Assembly (NCBI RefSeq): GCF_026898135.2
Contig: NZ_CP114035.2
Location: 5,745,501 to 5,809,500 of the forward strand
Length of the DNA: 64,000 nucleotides
Reading direction: 5' to 3'
From: Pseudomonas fortuita
GTDB taxonomy: Bacteria > Pseudomonadota > Gammaproteobacteria > Pseudomonadales > Pseudomonadaceae
Notes under the pieces: generated by a model
Database searches by the model: none
Seen by the model: the letters and a program-made list of their open reading frames with translations, nothing else
What the model was told of the DNA's origin: nothing
Program-made: the position numbers and the translations under genes
Shown here: one piece after another, positions 36,554 through 46,170 of the stretch
Numbering within the stretch: the stretch's first letter is position 1
Layout: each line of letters opens with the position of its first letter

Positions 36554-36850
36554 TCAGGGGTAACCCAGCACTTCGCGGATCTGGCGCAAGTGGCGGATGA
36601 TCCACTGCTTGTCGATCGCCCCCCAGTCATGAATGCGGTAATGCCCGGCGTGGTTGCGTGCACCTTCCAGCTGTTCGAACTCGCAGACGATGTCCAGGTC
36701 GGCCAGCGCGGCGATGGTGTCCTGGGCCGTGCGCCGTGGCATGCCGGTAGCCTCCATCAGGGCGGGCACGCTGGTCGCGGTCTGGCTGTCAATCAGCCAG
36801 GCGACGTACAGGCGACGGTAGAAGCTGCTCTTGGTCTTGCTCACTTCCAT
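36554..36850 (-). CDS. Small winged-helix protein
   Basis: 98 residues. SVPALMEATGMPRRTAQDTIAALADLDIVCEF is a helix-turn-helix followed by a wing-like strand, as in small MarR/replication-initiator-type DNA-binding domains. The C-terminus IDKQWIIRHLRQIREVLGYP is helical. The ATG follows AAGGA. It starts 12 bases after the stop of the metalloprotease gene, so the two form an operon. Target and role unknown; a function as regulator is an inference from the fold alone. Confidence 0.72.
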   Translation of the reverse strand: MEVSKTKSSFYRRLYVAWLIDSQTATSVPALMEATGMPRRTAQDTIAALADLDIVCEFEQLEGARNHAGHYRIHDWGAIDKQWIIRHLRQIREVLGYP

Positions 36851-36862
36851 GCTGCGTGGTCC

Positions 36863-37363
36863 TTAGCAGTTGCCCGGCAGCTCCCGATAGGTCAGGTAGA
36901 CGCGCAGGTCGAATTCCAGTTGGTGGTAGTCCGGCTCCATGTGCTGGCAGAGCTGGTAGAACGCCTTGTTGTGATCGCGCTCGCGCAGGTGCGCCAGTTC
37001 GTGCACCACGATCATGCGCAAGAACTGCGGCGCAGCCTCCTTGAATAGCGAGGCAATGCGGATTTCCTTCTTCGCCTTGAGCTTGCCGCCCTGCACCCGC
37101 GACACTGCCGTGTTCAGGCCCAAGGCCCGATGGGTCAGGTCGAGACGGTTGTCGAACAGCACCTTGTCGAGGTTCGGCGCACTGCGCAGGTACTGCTGGC
37201 GCAGATCCTGGGCATAGCCATACAGCGCCTTGTCGCTTTGCACATCATGGCGGTCGGGGTAGCGGCGCTGCAGGTAGTCACCCAGGCGGTCGCTGTCGAT
37301 CATCTGCCGCACCTGCTCTTGCAGGTGCGGAGGGTAGGCTTGCAGATAACGTAATACGGTCAT
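36863..37363 (-). CDS. YgjP-type metal-dependent hydrolase
   Basis: 166 residues with the zinc-protease motif HELAHLRERDHNKAFY (HExxH plus downstream H), the signature of the YgjP/WLM-like group of M48-related proteins. The N-terminal half (LRYLQAYPPHLQEQV) is a helical extension. No signal peptide or membrane helix, so cytoplasmic. The chosen ATG gives MTVLRYL; a TTG 13 codons earlier is possible. Cotranscribed with the small winged-helix gene. Substrate unknown. Confidence 0.82.
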   Translation of the reverse strand: MTVLRYLQAYPPHLQEQVRQMIDSDRLGDYLQRRYPDRHDVQSDKALYGYAQDLRQQYLRSAPNLDKVLFDNRLDLTHRALGLNTAVSRVQGGKLKAKKEIRIASLFKEAAPQFLRMIVVHELAHLRERDHNKAFYQLCQHMEPDYHQLEFDLRVYLTYRELPGNC

Positions 37364-37402
37364 GGCGCTGCATTCGGCGTAACGAATGCCGATTCTAGCC
37401 AA

Positions 37403-39535
37403 TCATGGCCCAGGCCAGGAGAAAATTGCCGGAAAGCCGCTGGCATCCGCCGCGGTCATCGGGTGAGCCACCAGAAAACCCTGCACATACTCGCAACCAT
37501 TGGCCTTCAGCCAGGCCGCCTGGGCCAGGGTTTCAACACCCTCGGCGATCACCGTGATGCCGTAGTCGGCGCACAGGCCGATCACACTGCGGACCAAGGC
37601 AGCATCCACCGCCGAATCAGGCAAGCGCGCCACCAGGTGGCGGTCGAGCTTCAAGGTGTCGATCGGCAAGTCACGCAGCATGCGCAACGAGCAGTCGCCT
37701 GCGCCAAAATCGTCCAGGGCCACACGTACCCCCAGCTCACGCAAGCGGTGTATCTGCTTGATAGCTGCATCAATGTTGTACATCAGCGAGGTTTCCGCGA
37801 CTTCCACCTCCAGCTGCGCCGGGTCAAGCTGGTAAAGCTGGATCACCCGCTGCAACTCTTCGACCAGGCCGGGCATGACAAACTGCGCGCGGCTCAGGCT
37901 GATGCCGAGCACAAGGTCTGCCGGGAAGCGTTCGTACCAGGCCTGGCGCTGGGCCGCCCCCTGGCGGTAGATCCAGCTGGCCAGGCGGTTGATCAGGCGT
38001 GCTTCTTCCAGCAACGGAATGAACAGCCCCGGCGGTACGTCGCCCACGCTGGGATGCTGCCAGCGCAACAAGGCCTCGAAGCCACGCAGACGGCCATCAA
38101 TGAAAGACACCTGCGGCTGATACACCAAGGTGAAATCCTGCTGCTCGATGGCGGTGCGCACACCGTCTTCCAGCATCAGCCGCGAGCGCGCCCGGCCGTT
38201 GAGCTCCTGGTCGTAGAAACGGTATTGCTGGCGCCCAGCCTGCTTGGCGGCGTACATCGCCGCATCGGCTGCGCGCAGCAGGCCTTCGACATTGGCTCCG
38301 CAGTCCGGGTAGGTGGCAATGCCGATGCTGACCCCAAGGCACACATCAAGCCCTTCGATCTGGTGGCTGATCGAAATCCGCTCAAGCAATTGCTCGGCAT
38401 AGCGCCCGGCCTGTTCGGGATAGGGCAGGCTGTCGAAAAGCGCGGTGAATTCATCCCCTCCCATTCGTGCCAGCAGGGCCTGGCTGCCCAGGCAATCCTT
38501 CAGCTGCTCGCCCACCCAACGCAGCACACGGTCACCGGTGTCGTGGCCCAACGAGTCGTTGATGCGCTTGAAGCCATCCAGGTCCATGTACATCAATGCC
38601 TGCGCCTTGTCCGAGCGCTCGTTGCGCAGCAACGCACCTTCGGCAGCCTGGTAGAAACCACGGCGGTTGAGCAGGCCGGTCAGCGGGTCGGTGACGGCCT
38701 GATATTCCAGCTGCTGGTGCAGGTTGCGCACCACCGACATGTCCAGCACGGTGACAACCATGGCCTGCTGGTCCGCCGGCAACGGTGCGCAGGACAACGC
38801 CACCGGCACCAGTTCGCCATCGAGGGTACGCAACTGAGCATCATGCACGCGGAAAATACGCCGCCCCAGGTAGGCCTGGTAGAAGTCAGACTCCGCCCAC
38901 AGGCTGGCACTGGCCAGTTGCACGAGGTCGAGCAGGTGTACCCCCTGAAAATGCTGCACCGGGGCCGCCAGCAAGCGCGAAATGGCCGGGTTGGCAAAAC
39001 TGATCACGCCCTGGGCATCCACCACCAGAATGCCCTCGGCAGCGTTCTCCAGGACCGACGCATTGAACGCCCTGGCTGCCTCCAGCTCGCGGGTCAGGCG
39101 CTGCAGCATGCGCCGGTTGCGCTGCTGGTCGAGCAAGGCCTGGACCTTGGGCTTGAGAATTTGCGGGTCGAACGGTTTGAACATGTAGTCCACAGCGCCG
39201 CTGGCGTACCCTTTGAGTACGGCCGCTTCGGACTGTTCGTTGGCGGTGAGGAATATGATCGGTGTCAGCCGGGTGCGCTGGCTGCCACGCATAAGCCGGG
39301 CGACTTCGAAACCATCCATCTCCGGCATCTGTACATCCAGCAACACCAGGTCGACATCGTGTTCGAGCAACGCACTCAAGGCTTCCGTCCCCGAGCTTGC
39401 CGTCAACACCTGCCAATCCTGCCGGGCCAGCAACGCCCGCATGCTGATGAGGTTCTCGGGGTAGTCATCTACCACCAGAAGGACCGAGCTGCCATCCAGT
39501 GGCTGTGGTTGAACTTGAGCTTGAGCGCCATCCAT
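37403..39535 (-). CDS. cfcR: c-di-GMP response regulator CfcR (REC-PAS-GGDEF-EAL)
   Basis: 710 residues. A receiver domain (about 15-135, phospho-acceptor Asp67 in LLDVQMPEMDG) is followed by a PAS domain (about 155-265), a diguanylate cyclase domain with intact GGDEF at 359-363, and an EAL domain with EALLRW at 488. The architecture and P. putida context match CfcR (PP_4959), which raises c-di-GMP under RpoS control and promotes exopolysaccharide. I see no RxxD inhibitory site before GGDEF. In the EAL domain the usual Asn of 'NLS' is Ser546, and the DDFGTG loop reads DDFGAGDCS, so phosphodiesterase activity may be weak. The partner kinase is not encoded nearby. Confidence 0.93.
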   Translation of the reverse strand: MDGAQAQVQPQPLDGSSVLLVVDDYPENLISMRALLARQDWQVLTASSGTEALSALLEHDVDLVLLDVQMPEMDGFEVARLMRGSQRTRLTPIIFLTANEQSEAAVLKGYASGAVDYMFKPFDPQILKPKVQALLDQQRNRRMLQRLTRELEAARAFNASVLENAAEGILVVDAQGVISFANPAISRLLAAPVQHFQGVHLLDLVQLASASLWAESDFYQAYLGRRIFRVHDAQLRTLDGELVPVALSCAPLPADQQAMVVTVLDMSVVRNLHQQLEYQAVTDPLTGLLNRRGFYQAAEGALLRNERSDKAQALMYMDLDGFKRINDSLGHDTGDRVLRWVGEQLKDCLGSQALLARMGGDEFTALFDSLPYPEQAGRYAEQLLERISISHQIEGLDVCLGVSIGIATYPDCGANVEGLLRAADAAMYAAKQAGRQQYRFYDQELNGRARSRLMLEDGVRTAIEQQDFTLVYQPQVSFIDGRLRGFEALLRWQHPSVGDVPPGLFIPLLEEARLINRLASWIYRQGAAQRQAWYERFPADLVLGISLSRAQFVMPGLVEELQRVIQLYQLDPAQLEVEVAETSLMYNIDAAIKQIHRLRELGVRVALDDFGAGDCSLRMLRDLPIDTLKLDRHLVARLPDSAVDAALVRSVIGLCADYGITVIAEGVETLAQAAWLKANGCEYVQGFLVAHPMTAADASGFPAIFSWPGP

Positions 39536-39704
39536 GCTGCTTCTCTGTTATGTGACCGACTTCAAAATACGGTTGGATCCATGAGTACTCTAGCCCTGAG
39601 GTGTCAACACGCAATGGAATCAGAACGCTATCAGTGGTTCAACTGTACGGTAGCCGACTAACGGTCGGTTTGCCGGAATTATGTTCCGCCTTTTTGTTGC
39701 CCAT

Positions 39705-39734
39705 AAAAAAACCCGCATCGCTGCGGGTTTTTTT
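39705..39734 (-). terminator. Rho-independent terminator of fda
   Basis: ACCCGCA / TGCGGGT stem flanked by A7 on one side and T7 on the other, 15-45 bases past the fda stop on the minus strand. The symmetric A and T runs let it work in both directions. Bases 39536-39704, upstream of cfcR, hold its promoter region; I could not pick a confident RpoS-type -10. Confidence 0.88.
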
Positions 39735-39749
39735 ACTGCTGCCAGCCGA

Positions 39750-40814
39750 TCAGTTGACCTTGGCGGCCAGCTCACCTTTCAGGTAGCGCTGGTACATGCC
39801 TTCCAGGGAGATCGGCTTGATCTTCGAGGCATTACCGGCAGTGCCGAAGGCTTCGTAACGGGCGATGCACACGTCACGCATGGCCTTGACGGTTTCACCG
39901 AAGAACTTGCGTGGGTCGAACTCGCTCGGGTTTTGCGCCATCAGGCGACGCATTGCACCGGTGGACGCCAGGCGCAGGTCGGTGTCGATGTTGACCTTGC
40001 GCACGCCGTGCTTGATGCCTTCGACGATCTCTTCGACCGGTACGCCGTAGGTTTCCTTGATGTCGCCGCCGTACTGGTTGATGATCGCCAGCCACTCTTG
40101 CGGGACCGAGGAAGAACCGTGCATCACCAGGTGGGTGTTGGGGATGCGCTTGTGGATTTCCTTGATGCGGTCAATGGCCAGCACGTCACCGGTAGGTGGC
40201 TTGGTGAACTTGTAAGCACCGTGGCTGGTACCGATGGCGATCGCCAAGGCGTCCACCTGGGTCTTCTTGACGAAATCGGCCGCTTCTTCCGGGTCGGTCA
40301 GCATCTGGCTGTGGTCCAGCACGCCTTCGGCACCGATGCCGTCTTCTTCACCGGCCATGCCGGTTTCCAGCGAACCCAGGCAGCCCAGCTCGCCCTCAAC
40401 CGAAACGCCGCAAGCGTGCGCCATGGCAACGGTTTGCTGAGTAACGCGGACGTTGTACTCGTAGTCGGTCGGGGTCTTGCCGTCTTCACCCAGCGAGCCG
40501 TCCATCATCACCGAGCTGAAGCCCAGCTGGATGGAGCGCTGGCAAACGTCAGGGCTGGTGCCGTGGTCCTGGTGCATGCACACCGGGATGTGCGGGAATT
40601 CTTCGATGGCGGCCAGGATCAGGTGACGCAGGAACGGGGCACCGGCGTATTTGCGGGCGCCGGCCGAGGCCTGGACGATCACCGGGGAGTCGGTCTTGTC
40701 AGCCGCTTCCATGATGGCGCGCATCTGCTCGAGGTTGTTGACGTTGAAAGCTGGTACGCCGTAACCGAACTCGGCGGCGTGGTCCAGCATCTGGCGCATG
40801 CTAATGAGTGCCAT
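39750..40814 (-). CDS. fda: Fructose-1,6-bisphosphate aldolase, class II
   Basis: 354 residues. Zinc ligands lie in VCMHQDHG and [18 protein letters not shown] is the phosphate-binding end. The enzyme interconverts fructose-1,6-bisphosphate with two triose phosphates. In Pseudomonas, which lacks phosphofructokinase, it works mostly towards hexose synthesis and the cyclic Entner-Doudoroff route. The ATG follows GGGAGAGAG. It is the last gene of the tktA-epd-pgk-fda line, after two small lipoprotein genes. Confidence 0.97.
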   Translation of the reverse strand: MALISMRQMLDHAAEFGYGVPAFNVNNLEQMRAIMEAADKTDSPVIVQASAGARKYAGAPFLRHLILAAIEEFPHIPVCMHQDHGTSPDVCQRSIQLGFSSVMMDGSLGEDGKTPTDYEYNVRVTQQTVAMAHACGVSVEGELGCLGSLETGMAGEEDGIGAEGVLDHSQMLTDPEEAADFVKKTQVDALAIAIGTSHGAYKFTKPPTGDVLAIDRIKEIHKRIPNTHLVMHGSSSVPQEWLAIINQYGGDIKETYGVPVEEIVEGIKHGVRKVNIDTDLRLASTGAMRRLMAQNPSEFDPRKFFGETVKAMRDVCIARYEAFGTAGNASKIKPISLEGMYQRYLKGELAAKVN

Positions 40815-40914
40815 TGTGTATCTCTCTCCCGACAAGCGTCGTTTGTTTCGTGCAAGCCTGCCGCAGGGGCGGTTGCTGTTCAAGTAGTGTGGGCCATTCA
40901 CGCAGCCCGGCCAG

Positions 40915-41244
40915 TCACGGTGCCTTGCAGCCCCGCCCAATCAGATCGTTGGTTGCCACCCAGTACACCAGGCCTTCTTCGCCCTTGGTGTGGAAGGCCA
41001 GCATGCCATCGCTGTACAACGCACCCGAAGCACCCGGCTCGGACTTGAGCCGGTAGACCTGGTCACCGCCGCCAAGGCGCACGTCGACCTGGTCGCGTTG
41101 TGCATCGGCGAAGCGCCACAGCACTTCGACCTGAGTGTCACAGACCCAACGGGTCCAGTTGTCTGCCGGGGCGGGTGGCGCCGGCTGCAGCAGTGAGCAT
41201 CCTGCCAGTGTCGCCAGGGCCGTTACGGCCAAAAGCGCTTTCAT
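40915..41244 (-). CDS. MliC-type lysozyme inhibitor lipoprotein
   Basis: 109 residues. A lipoprotein signal with lipobox LAGC precedes a small beta-barrel domain with [23 protein letters not shown], close to the conserved 'SG..Y.......KG..A' motifs of the MliC/PliC inhibitors of C-type lysozyme. It would sit in the outer membrane facing the periplasm and protect peptidoglycan from host lysozyme. It is placed 100 bases upstream of fda and probably shares its mRNA. Confidence 0.82.
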   Translation of the reverse strand: MKALLAVTALATLAGCSLLQPAPPAPADNWTRWVCDTQVEVLWRFADAQRDQVDVRLGGGDQVYRLKSEPGASGALYSDGMLAFHTKGEEGLVYWVATNDLIGRGCKAP

Positions 41245-41306
41245 TACATTTCCTCTAGATGACCACAGAGCAGCCGCTTGGTTGCCTGGCCCGACGAAAC
41301 GCGGGG

Positions 41307-41525
41307 TCATGGGCAACCCGGCGCCTTGCGCTGGTGGTCTTCGTCGTACTTTTCCAGGCCTTCCGGGCCTACGCGCTTGCTGATGACCGGCACGGTTTCG
41401 GCCTGCCACTCGGACTGGTAGCAACCACCCTTGGGCGGATGCGCCGGGTCGCCATCCGAGGCCGGGCTGCCGGAGCAGGCGCTCAGCAGGCCAGCCAGCA
41501 TCATCACAGGCAATTGCTTGACCAT
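41307..41525 (-). CDS. Small lipoprotein of unknown function
   Basis: 72 residues. The N-terminus VKQLPVMMLAGLLSAC is a lipoprotein signal with lipobox LSAC. The mature part is short, polar and proline-rich with two cysteines (GGCYQSEW, KAPGCP) that could form a disulfide. AGGGAG lies 9 bases before the ATG. It starts 32 bases after the pgk stop, so cotranscription is likely. No family recognised. Confidence 0.68.
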   Translation of the reverse strand: MVKQLPVMMLAGLLSACSGSPASDGDPAHPPKGGCYQSEWQAETVPVISKRVGPEGLEKYDEDHQRKAPGCP

Positions 41526-41557
41526 CAGGCCACTCCCTTTGCCAAGCGCCGACGTCA

Positions 41558-42721
41558 TCAGGCTTTGGCCCGCTCTTCCAGGATTGCTACCGCTGGCAGG
41601 ACCTTGCCCTCGACGAACTCGAGGAAAGCACCACCACCGGTAGAAATGTAGGAGATTTGCTCGCTAACGCCATATTTGTCGATGGCGGCCAGGGTGTCAC
41701 CGCCACCGGCGATAGAAAACGCTGCGCTCTCGGCAATGGCTTTGGCCAGCACCTTGGTGCCGTTGCCGAACTGGTCGAACTCGAACACGCCGACCGGGCC
41801 GTTCCACAGGATGGTCTTCGACGACTTCAGCAGCTCAGCGAAGTTGGCCGCGGTTTGCGGGCCGATATCCAGGATCATGTCGTCGGCAGCAACGTCGGCA
41901 ATAGCCTTGACGGTAGCTTCGGCGCTCTCGGCAAACGCCTTGGCAACCACCACGTCGACTGGCAGCGGTACACTGACCTTGGCGGCGATGGCCTTGGCGG
42001 TGTCTACCAGGTCCGGCTCGTACAGCGACTTGCCCACCGGGTGGCCGGCCGCAGCCAGGAAGGTGTTGGCAATACCGCCACCGACGATCAGCTGGTCGCA
42101 CACACTGCTCAGGCTGTTCAGCACGTCCAGCTTTGTAGACACCTTGGAGCCGGCAACAATGGCCGCCATCGGCTTGGCCGGGGCTTTCAGAGCTTTGCCC
42201 AGGGCATCCAGCTCGGCCGCCAGCAGCGGACCGGCAGCGGCAACCTTGGCGAACTTGGCCACACCGTGGGTCGAACCTTCGGCGCGGTGAGCGGTGCCGA
42301 AAGCGTCCATGACGAACACATCGCACAGGGCAGCGTACTTCTGCGCCAGCTCGTCGGCGTTCTTTTTCTCGCCCTTGTTGAAGCGCACGTTCTCGAACAG
42401 CACCAGCTCACCGGCTTGTACCGCGACACCGTCCAGGTAGTCGGCCACCAGCGGCACATCACGGCCCAGGGCCTTGCTCAGGTAGTCGGCAACCGGCTTG
42501 AGGCTGTTCTCGGCAGAGAATTCGCCTTCGGTCGGGCGGCCCAGGTGCGAGCAGACCATTACCGCCGCGCCCTTCTCCAGCGCCAGCTTGATGGTCGGCA
42601 GCGCTGCCAGGATACGCGCGTCGCTGGTTACCACACCGTCCTTCACAGGCACGTTGAGGTCTTCGCGGATCAGTACGCGCTTACCTTGCAGGTCGAGGTC
42701 GGTCATCTTCAACACGGTCAT
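41558..42721 (-). CDS. pgk: Phosphoglycerate kinase
   Basis: 387 residues, the bacterial size. Signatures are [15 protein letters not shown] near the start, [12 protein letters not shown], and the nucleotide-binding end [30 protein letters not shown]. It transfers phosphate between 1,3-bisphosphoglycerate and ADP. AAGGA precedes the ATG. It follows epd after a 12-base gap, the common epd-pgk-fda arrangement of gammaproteobacteria. Confidence 0.97.
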   Translation of the reverse strand: MTVLKMTDLDLQGKRVLIREDLNVPVKDGVVTSDARILAALPTIKLALEKGAAVMVCSHLGRPTEGEFSAENSLKPVADYLSKALGRDVPLVADYLDGVAVQAGELVLFENVRFNKGEKKNADELAQKYAALCDVFVMDAFGTAHRAEGSTHGVAKFAKVAAAGPLLAAELDALGKALKAPAKPMAAIVAGSKVSTKLDVLNSLSSVCDQLIVGGGIANTFLAAAGHPVGKSLYEPDLVDTAKAIAAKVSVPLPVDVVVAKAFAESAEATVKAIADVAADDMILDIGPQTAANFAELLKSSKTILWNGPVGVFEFDQFGNGTKVLAKAIAESAAFSIAGGGDTLAAIDKYGVSEQISYISTGGGAFLEFVEGKVLPAVAILEERAKA

Positions 42722-42733
42722 GAATGCAGTCCT

Positions 42734-43795
42734 TCAGGGCTGTTTGTTGCGGGTTGGGTGAACGACGTGCAGAAAGTGTTCGGCAACGTCGAGCATACGG
42801 TTGGCAAAACCCCATTCGTTGTCGAACCAGGCCAGCAAGTTCACCAGGCGGGGGCCGGAAACACGGGTCTGGCTGGCATCGACAATCGCCGAATGCGGGT
42901 CATGGTTGAAATCACAGCTGGCGTGCGGCAACTCGGTGTAGGCCAACAAGCCTTTCAGCGGGCCTTCCAGCGCGGCCTCGCGCAACACCCGGTTGACCTC
43001 GGCCGCGCTGGTGTCCCGGGCGGTCTGCAGGGTGATGTCCAGGCACGAGACGTTGACGGTCGGTACACGTACCGCTTTGGCCTGGATTCGCCCGGCAAGT
43101 TCCGGGAGCAGGCGCTCGATGCCACGGGCCAGACCAGTGGACACCGGGATCACCGACTGGAAGGCCGAACGCGTGCGGCGCAGGTCTTCGTGGTGGTAGG
43201 CGTCGATCACCGGCTGGTCGTTCATCGCCGAGTGGATGGTGGTGATCTGCACGTATTCGATGCCGAACGCCTGGTCCAGCACACGCAGCAGTGGCACGCC
43301 GCAGTTGGTGGTGCACGAGGCATTGGACACCAGGCGCTCGCTGCCGGTCAGGCACGCCTGGTTGATGCCGTAGACCACCGTGGCATCGACGTCGGCTTCA
43401 CTGGCCATCGGTTGCGAGAACAGCACGCGCGGCGCGCCGGCGTCGAGAAAGCGCTGGCCATCAGCACGGGTGTTGTAGGCACCGGTGCACTCCAGCACCA
43501 GGTCGATGTCCAGCGCAGCCCAGTCGATGCCTTCGGGGGTGGCACTGCGCATAACCTTCACGCAGTCGCCATTGATATGCAGACAGTCACCGTCGACTTT
43601 CACCTCGCCGGGGAAACGCCCGTGGGTGGAGTCGAAGCGTGTCAGGTACTCAAGGCTGGCCTGGTCGGCCAGGTCGTTCAGCGCGACGATCTCGAACCCG
43701 GCCTTTGCCCCCCGCTCGACCAGCGCGCGCAGGACACAGCGGCCGATGCGGCCATAACCGTTGAGTGCAACTTTGTAGGGACGCAGGTGGGGCAT
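42734..43795 (-). CDS. epd: D-erythrose-4-phosphate dehydrogenase
   Basis: 353 residues of the GAPDH superfamily. Rossmann start VALNGYGRIGRCVLRAL and the catalytic cysteine in SNASCTTNC are clear. Position between tktA and pgk, and the epd-type spacing rather than that of glycolytic GAPDH, favour Epd. It makes 4-phosphoerythronate for pyridoxal phosphate synthesis, using erythrose-4-P supplied by transketolase next door. A plain GAPDH is the alternative. The start was set at the ATG giving MPHLRPYK; the frame is open upstream into a REP. Confidence 0.88.
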   Translation of the reverse strand: MPHLRPYKVALNGYGRIGRCVLRALVERGAKAGFEIVALNDLADQASLEYLTRFDSTHGRFPGEVKVDGDCLHINGDCVKVMRSATPEGIDWAALDIDLVLECTGAYNTRADGQRFLDAGAPRVLFSQPMASEADVDATVVYGINQACLTGSERLVSNASCTTNCGVPLLRVLDQAFGIEYVQITTIHSAMNDQPVIDAYHHEDLRRTRSAFQSVIPVSTGLARGIERLLPELAGRIQAKAVRVPTVNVSCLDITLQTARDTSAAEVNRVLREAALEGPLKGLLAYTELPHASCDFNHDPHSAIVDASQTRVSGPRLVNLLAWFDNEWGFANRMLDVAEHFLHVVHPTRNKQP

Positions 43796-43835
43796 AGGTA
43801 GCTCTTGAACTCCGGCAGTTGAACGGGGCCGCCAT

Positions 43836-43922
43836 GCGGCCCATTCGCGACACAAGGCCGCTCCCACAGAGAACGGCATGCGCAATACCCTGTGGGAGCG
43901 GCCTTGTGCCGCGAACGAGGGC
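43836..43922. repeat. REP pair (inverted) between tktA and epd
   Basis: Arms CGCGACACAAGGCCGCTCCC and GGGAGCGGCCTTGTGCCGCG are inverted around a 20-base centre. Unusually for this window, it lies between two genes in the same direction, so it may uncouple tktA expression from epd-pgk-fda. Confidence 0.85.
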
Positions 43923-43945
43923 CAACGGCCCTCGCCTTCCTTGTA

Positions 43946-45943
43946 TCAGTCTTCCAGCAGCTCTTCGGCAGTACCGAGGATGTTTTCCAGGGTGAAGCCG
44001 AACTCTTCGAACAGTGCCGAAGCTGGCGCCGACTCACCGTAAGTGGTCATGCCAATGATACGGCCCTCCAGGCCGACGTACTTGTACCAGAAGTCGGCGT
44101 GGGCAGCTTCGATGGCGATGCGCGCACCCACTTCCAGCGGCAGCACAGACTGCTTGTAGGCTGCATCCTGAGCGTCGAACACGCTGGTGCTCGGCATCGA
44201 CACGACACGCACCTTGCGGCCTTGCTCGGTCAGTTTGTCGAACGCCTGAACAGCCAGGCCCACTTCCGAACCGGTGGCGATCAGGATCAGCTCAGGCTCG
44301 CCAGCGCAATCCTTGAGCACGTAACCGCCACGGGCGATGTCGGCGATCTGCGCATCGCTGCGCACCTGATGCTGCAGGTTCTGACGCGAGAAGATCAGCG
44401 CCGACGGGCCGTCCTTGCGCTCCAGAGCGTGCTTCCAGGACACGGCGGATTCCACCGCATCGGCCGGGCGCCAGGTGTCCAGGTTTGGCGTGCTGCGCAG
44501 GCTGGCCAGCTGCTCGATCGGCTGGTGGGTCGGGCCGTCTTCGCCCAGGCCGATGGAATCGTGGGTGTAGACGTGGATCACGCGCTGCTTCATCAGGGCA
44601 GACATGCGCACGGCGTTGCGGGCGTATTCCATGAACATCAGGAAGGTCGCGCCGTAAGGCACCAGGCCACCGTGCAGGGCAACGCCGTTCATGATCGCGG
44701 TCATGCCGAACTCGCGCACGCCGTAGTACATGTAGTTGCCATTGGCATCTTCATGGCTGACGCCCTTGCAACCTTTCCACAAGGTCAGGTTGGAGCCGGC
44801 CAGGTCGGCCGAGCCGCCCAGCAATTCCGGCAGCAGCGGGCCAAAGGCGTTCAGGGTGTTCTGGCTGGCCTTGCGGCTGGCAATGGTCTCGCCCTTGGCC
44901 GCGACTTCAGCAATATAGGCAGCGGCTTTTTCTGCGAAGTCGGCCGGCAGCTCACCGCTCAGGCGGCGCTTGAGTTCGCTGGCCAGTTCCGGGAAGGCAG
45001 CGGCATAGGCATCGAAACGCTGGTTCCATTCGGCTTCGGCCTTGGCACCGGCTTGCTTGGCGTCCCACTCGGCGTAGATGTCGGCAGGGACTTCGAACGG
45101 ACCGTGGTTCCAGTTCAGTTCCTTGCGCGCCAGGGCGATTTCGTCGTTGCCCAGCGGAGCACCGTGGCAGTCTTCCTTGCCCTGCTTGTTCGGCGAACCG
45201 AAACCGATGATGGTCTTGCAGCAGATCAGGGTCGGACGGTCGCTCTTGCGGGCGGTCTCGATGGCGGTACGGATCTCGTCGGCGTCGTGGCCGTTGACGT
45301 TGCGGATCACCAGCCAGTTGTAGGACTCGAAACGCTTCGGCGTGTCGTCAGTGAACCAGCCTTCCACTTCACCGTCGATGGAAATGCCGTTGTCGTCGTA
45401 GAAGGCGACCAGCTTGTTCAGGCCCAGGGTGCCGGCCAGCGAGGCGACTTCGTGGGAAATACCTTCCATCATGCAGCCATCGCCCAGGAACACATAGGTG
45501 TGGTGGTCGACGACGTTGTGGCCTTCACGGTTGAACTGGGCGCCCAGTACTTTCTCGGCCAGGGCAAAGCCCACGGCGTTGGCCAGGCCTTGGCCCAGCG
45601 GGCCGGTGGTGGTCTCGACACCCGGGGTGTAGCCGAACTCCGGGTGGCCCGGGGTACGGCTGTGCAGCTGGCGGAACGACTTGAGGTCATCGAGGGTGAC
45701 GTCGTAGCCGGTCAGGTGCAGCAGCGAGTAGATCAGCATCGAGCCGTGGCCGTTGGACAGCACAAAGCGGTCACGGTCGGCGAAACTCGGGTTGCTCGGG
45801 TTGTGCTTCAGATAGTCGCGCCAAAGCACTTCGGCGATATCCGCCATGCCCATGGGGGCACCTGGATGGCCGCTGTTGGCCTTTTGCACGGCATCCATGC
45901 TGAGGGCACGAATGGCGTTGGCACGTTCACGACGGCTGGGCAT
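43946..45943 (-). CDS. tktA: Transketolase
   Basis: 665 residues, the usual length. Thiamine-diphosphate motif [18 protein letters not shown] with downstream DDNGISIDG, and substrate-binding [13 protein letters not shown] near the N-terminus are intact. It moves two-carbon units between pentose-phosphate sugars and yields erythrose-4-P for epd. AGGAG lies 8 bases before the ATG. First gene of the line tktA-epd-pgk-fda; the 227 bases before it are shared with the divergent ArsR-type regulator. Confidence 0.97.
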   Translation of the reverse strand: MPSRRERANAIRALSMDAVQKANSGHPGAPMGMADIAEVLWRDYLKHNPSNPSFADRDRFVLSNGHGSMLIYSLLHLTGYDVTLDDLKSFRQLHSRTPGHPEFGYTPGVETTTGPLGQGLANAVGFALAEKVLGAQFNREGHNVVDHHTYVFLGDGCMMEGISHEVASLAGTLGLNKLVAFYDDNGISIDGEVEGWFTDDTPKRFESYNWLVIRNVNGHDADEIRTAIETARKSDRPTLICCKTIIGFGSPNKQGKEDCHGAPLGNDEIALARKELNWNHGPFEVPADIYAEWDAKQAGAKAEAEWNQRFDAYAAAFPELASELKRRLSGELPADFAEKAAAYIAEVAAKGETIASRKASQNTLNAFGPLLPELLGGSADLAGSNLTLWKGCKGVSHEDANGNYMYYGVREFGMTAIMNGVALHGGLVPYGATFLMFMEYARNAVRMSALMKQRVIHVYTHDSIGLGEDGPTHQPIEQLASLRSTPNLDTWRPADAVESAVSWKHALERKDGPSALIFSRQNLQHQVRSDAQIADIARGGYVLKDCAGEPELILIATGSEVGLAVQAFDKLTEQGRKVRVVSMPSTSVFDAQDAAYKQSVLPLEVGARIAIEAAHADFWYKYVGLEGRIIGMTTYGESAPASALFEEFGFTLENILGTAEELLED

Positions 45944-46105
45944 CGCTGATCTCCTGGGGGCTTGAATAGGTAGTGTTACGAAAAAGGCGGCCATTTTCGC
46001 CCACTGGGGGGGCTTGGGGCAATGACGTATGGTCGCAGTCGGGGGATTTTCCTGTGATTGGCATTCAATTCGGGGCAAAACCGGGTTAACCGCCCCGCCC
46101 ATCAC

Positions 46106-46131
46106 CCAATATCAAAACTTTTTGATATTGG
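46106..46131. promoter_or_regulatory. Perfect 11-bp palindrome, probable operator
   Basis: CCAATATCAAA and TTTGATATTGG are exact inverted repeats separated by ACTT. It lies 40 bases before the ArsR-type regulator gene and just upstream of its likely -35. Its length, symmetry and AT-rich centre are those of an ArsR-family operator, pointing to autoregulation. Confidence 0.65.
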
Positions 46132-46133
46132 CC

Positions 46134-46162
46134 TTGCTAGGGCATCGATGCCTGTCTAGACT
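46134..46162 (+). promoter_or_regulatory. Candidate promoter of the ArsR-type gene
   Basis: TTGCTA (46134-46139) and TAGACT (46157-46162) are spaced by 17 bases, each matching four of six consensus positions. The predicted start of transcription falls within a base or two of the ATG at 46171, and no ribosome-binding site precedes that ATG, so the mRNA may be leaderless. Confidence 0.45.
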
Positions 46163-46170
46163 GCCGCCCC

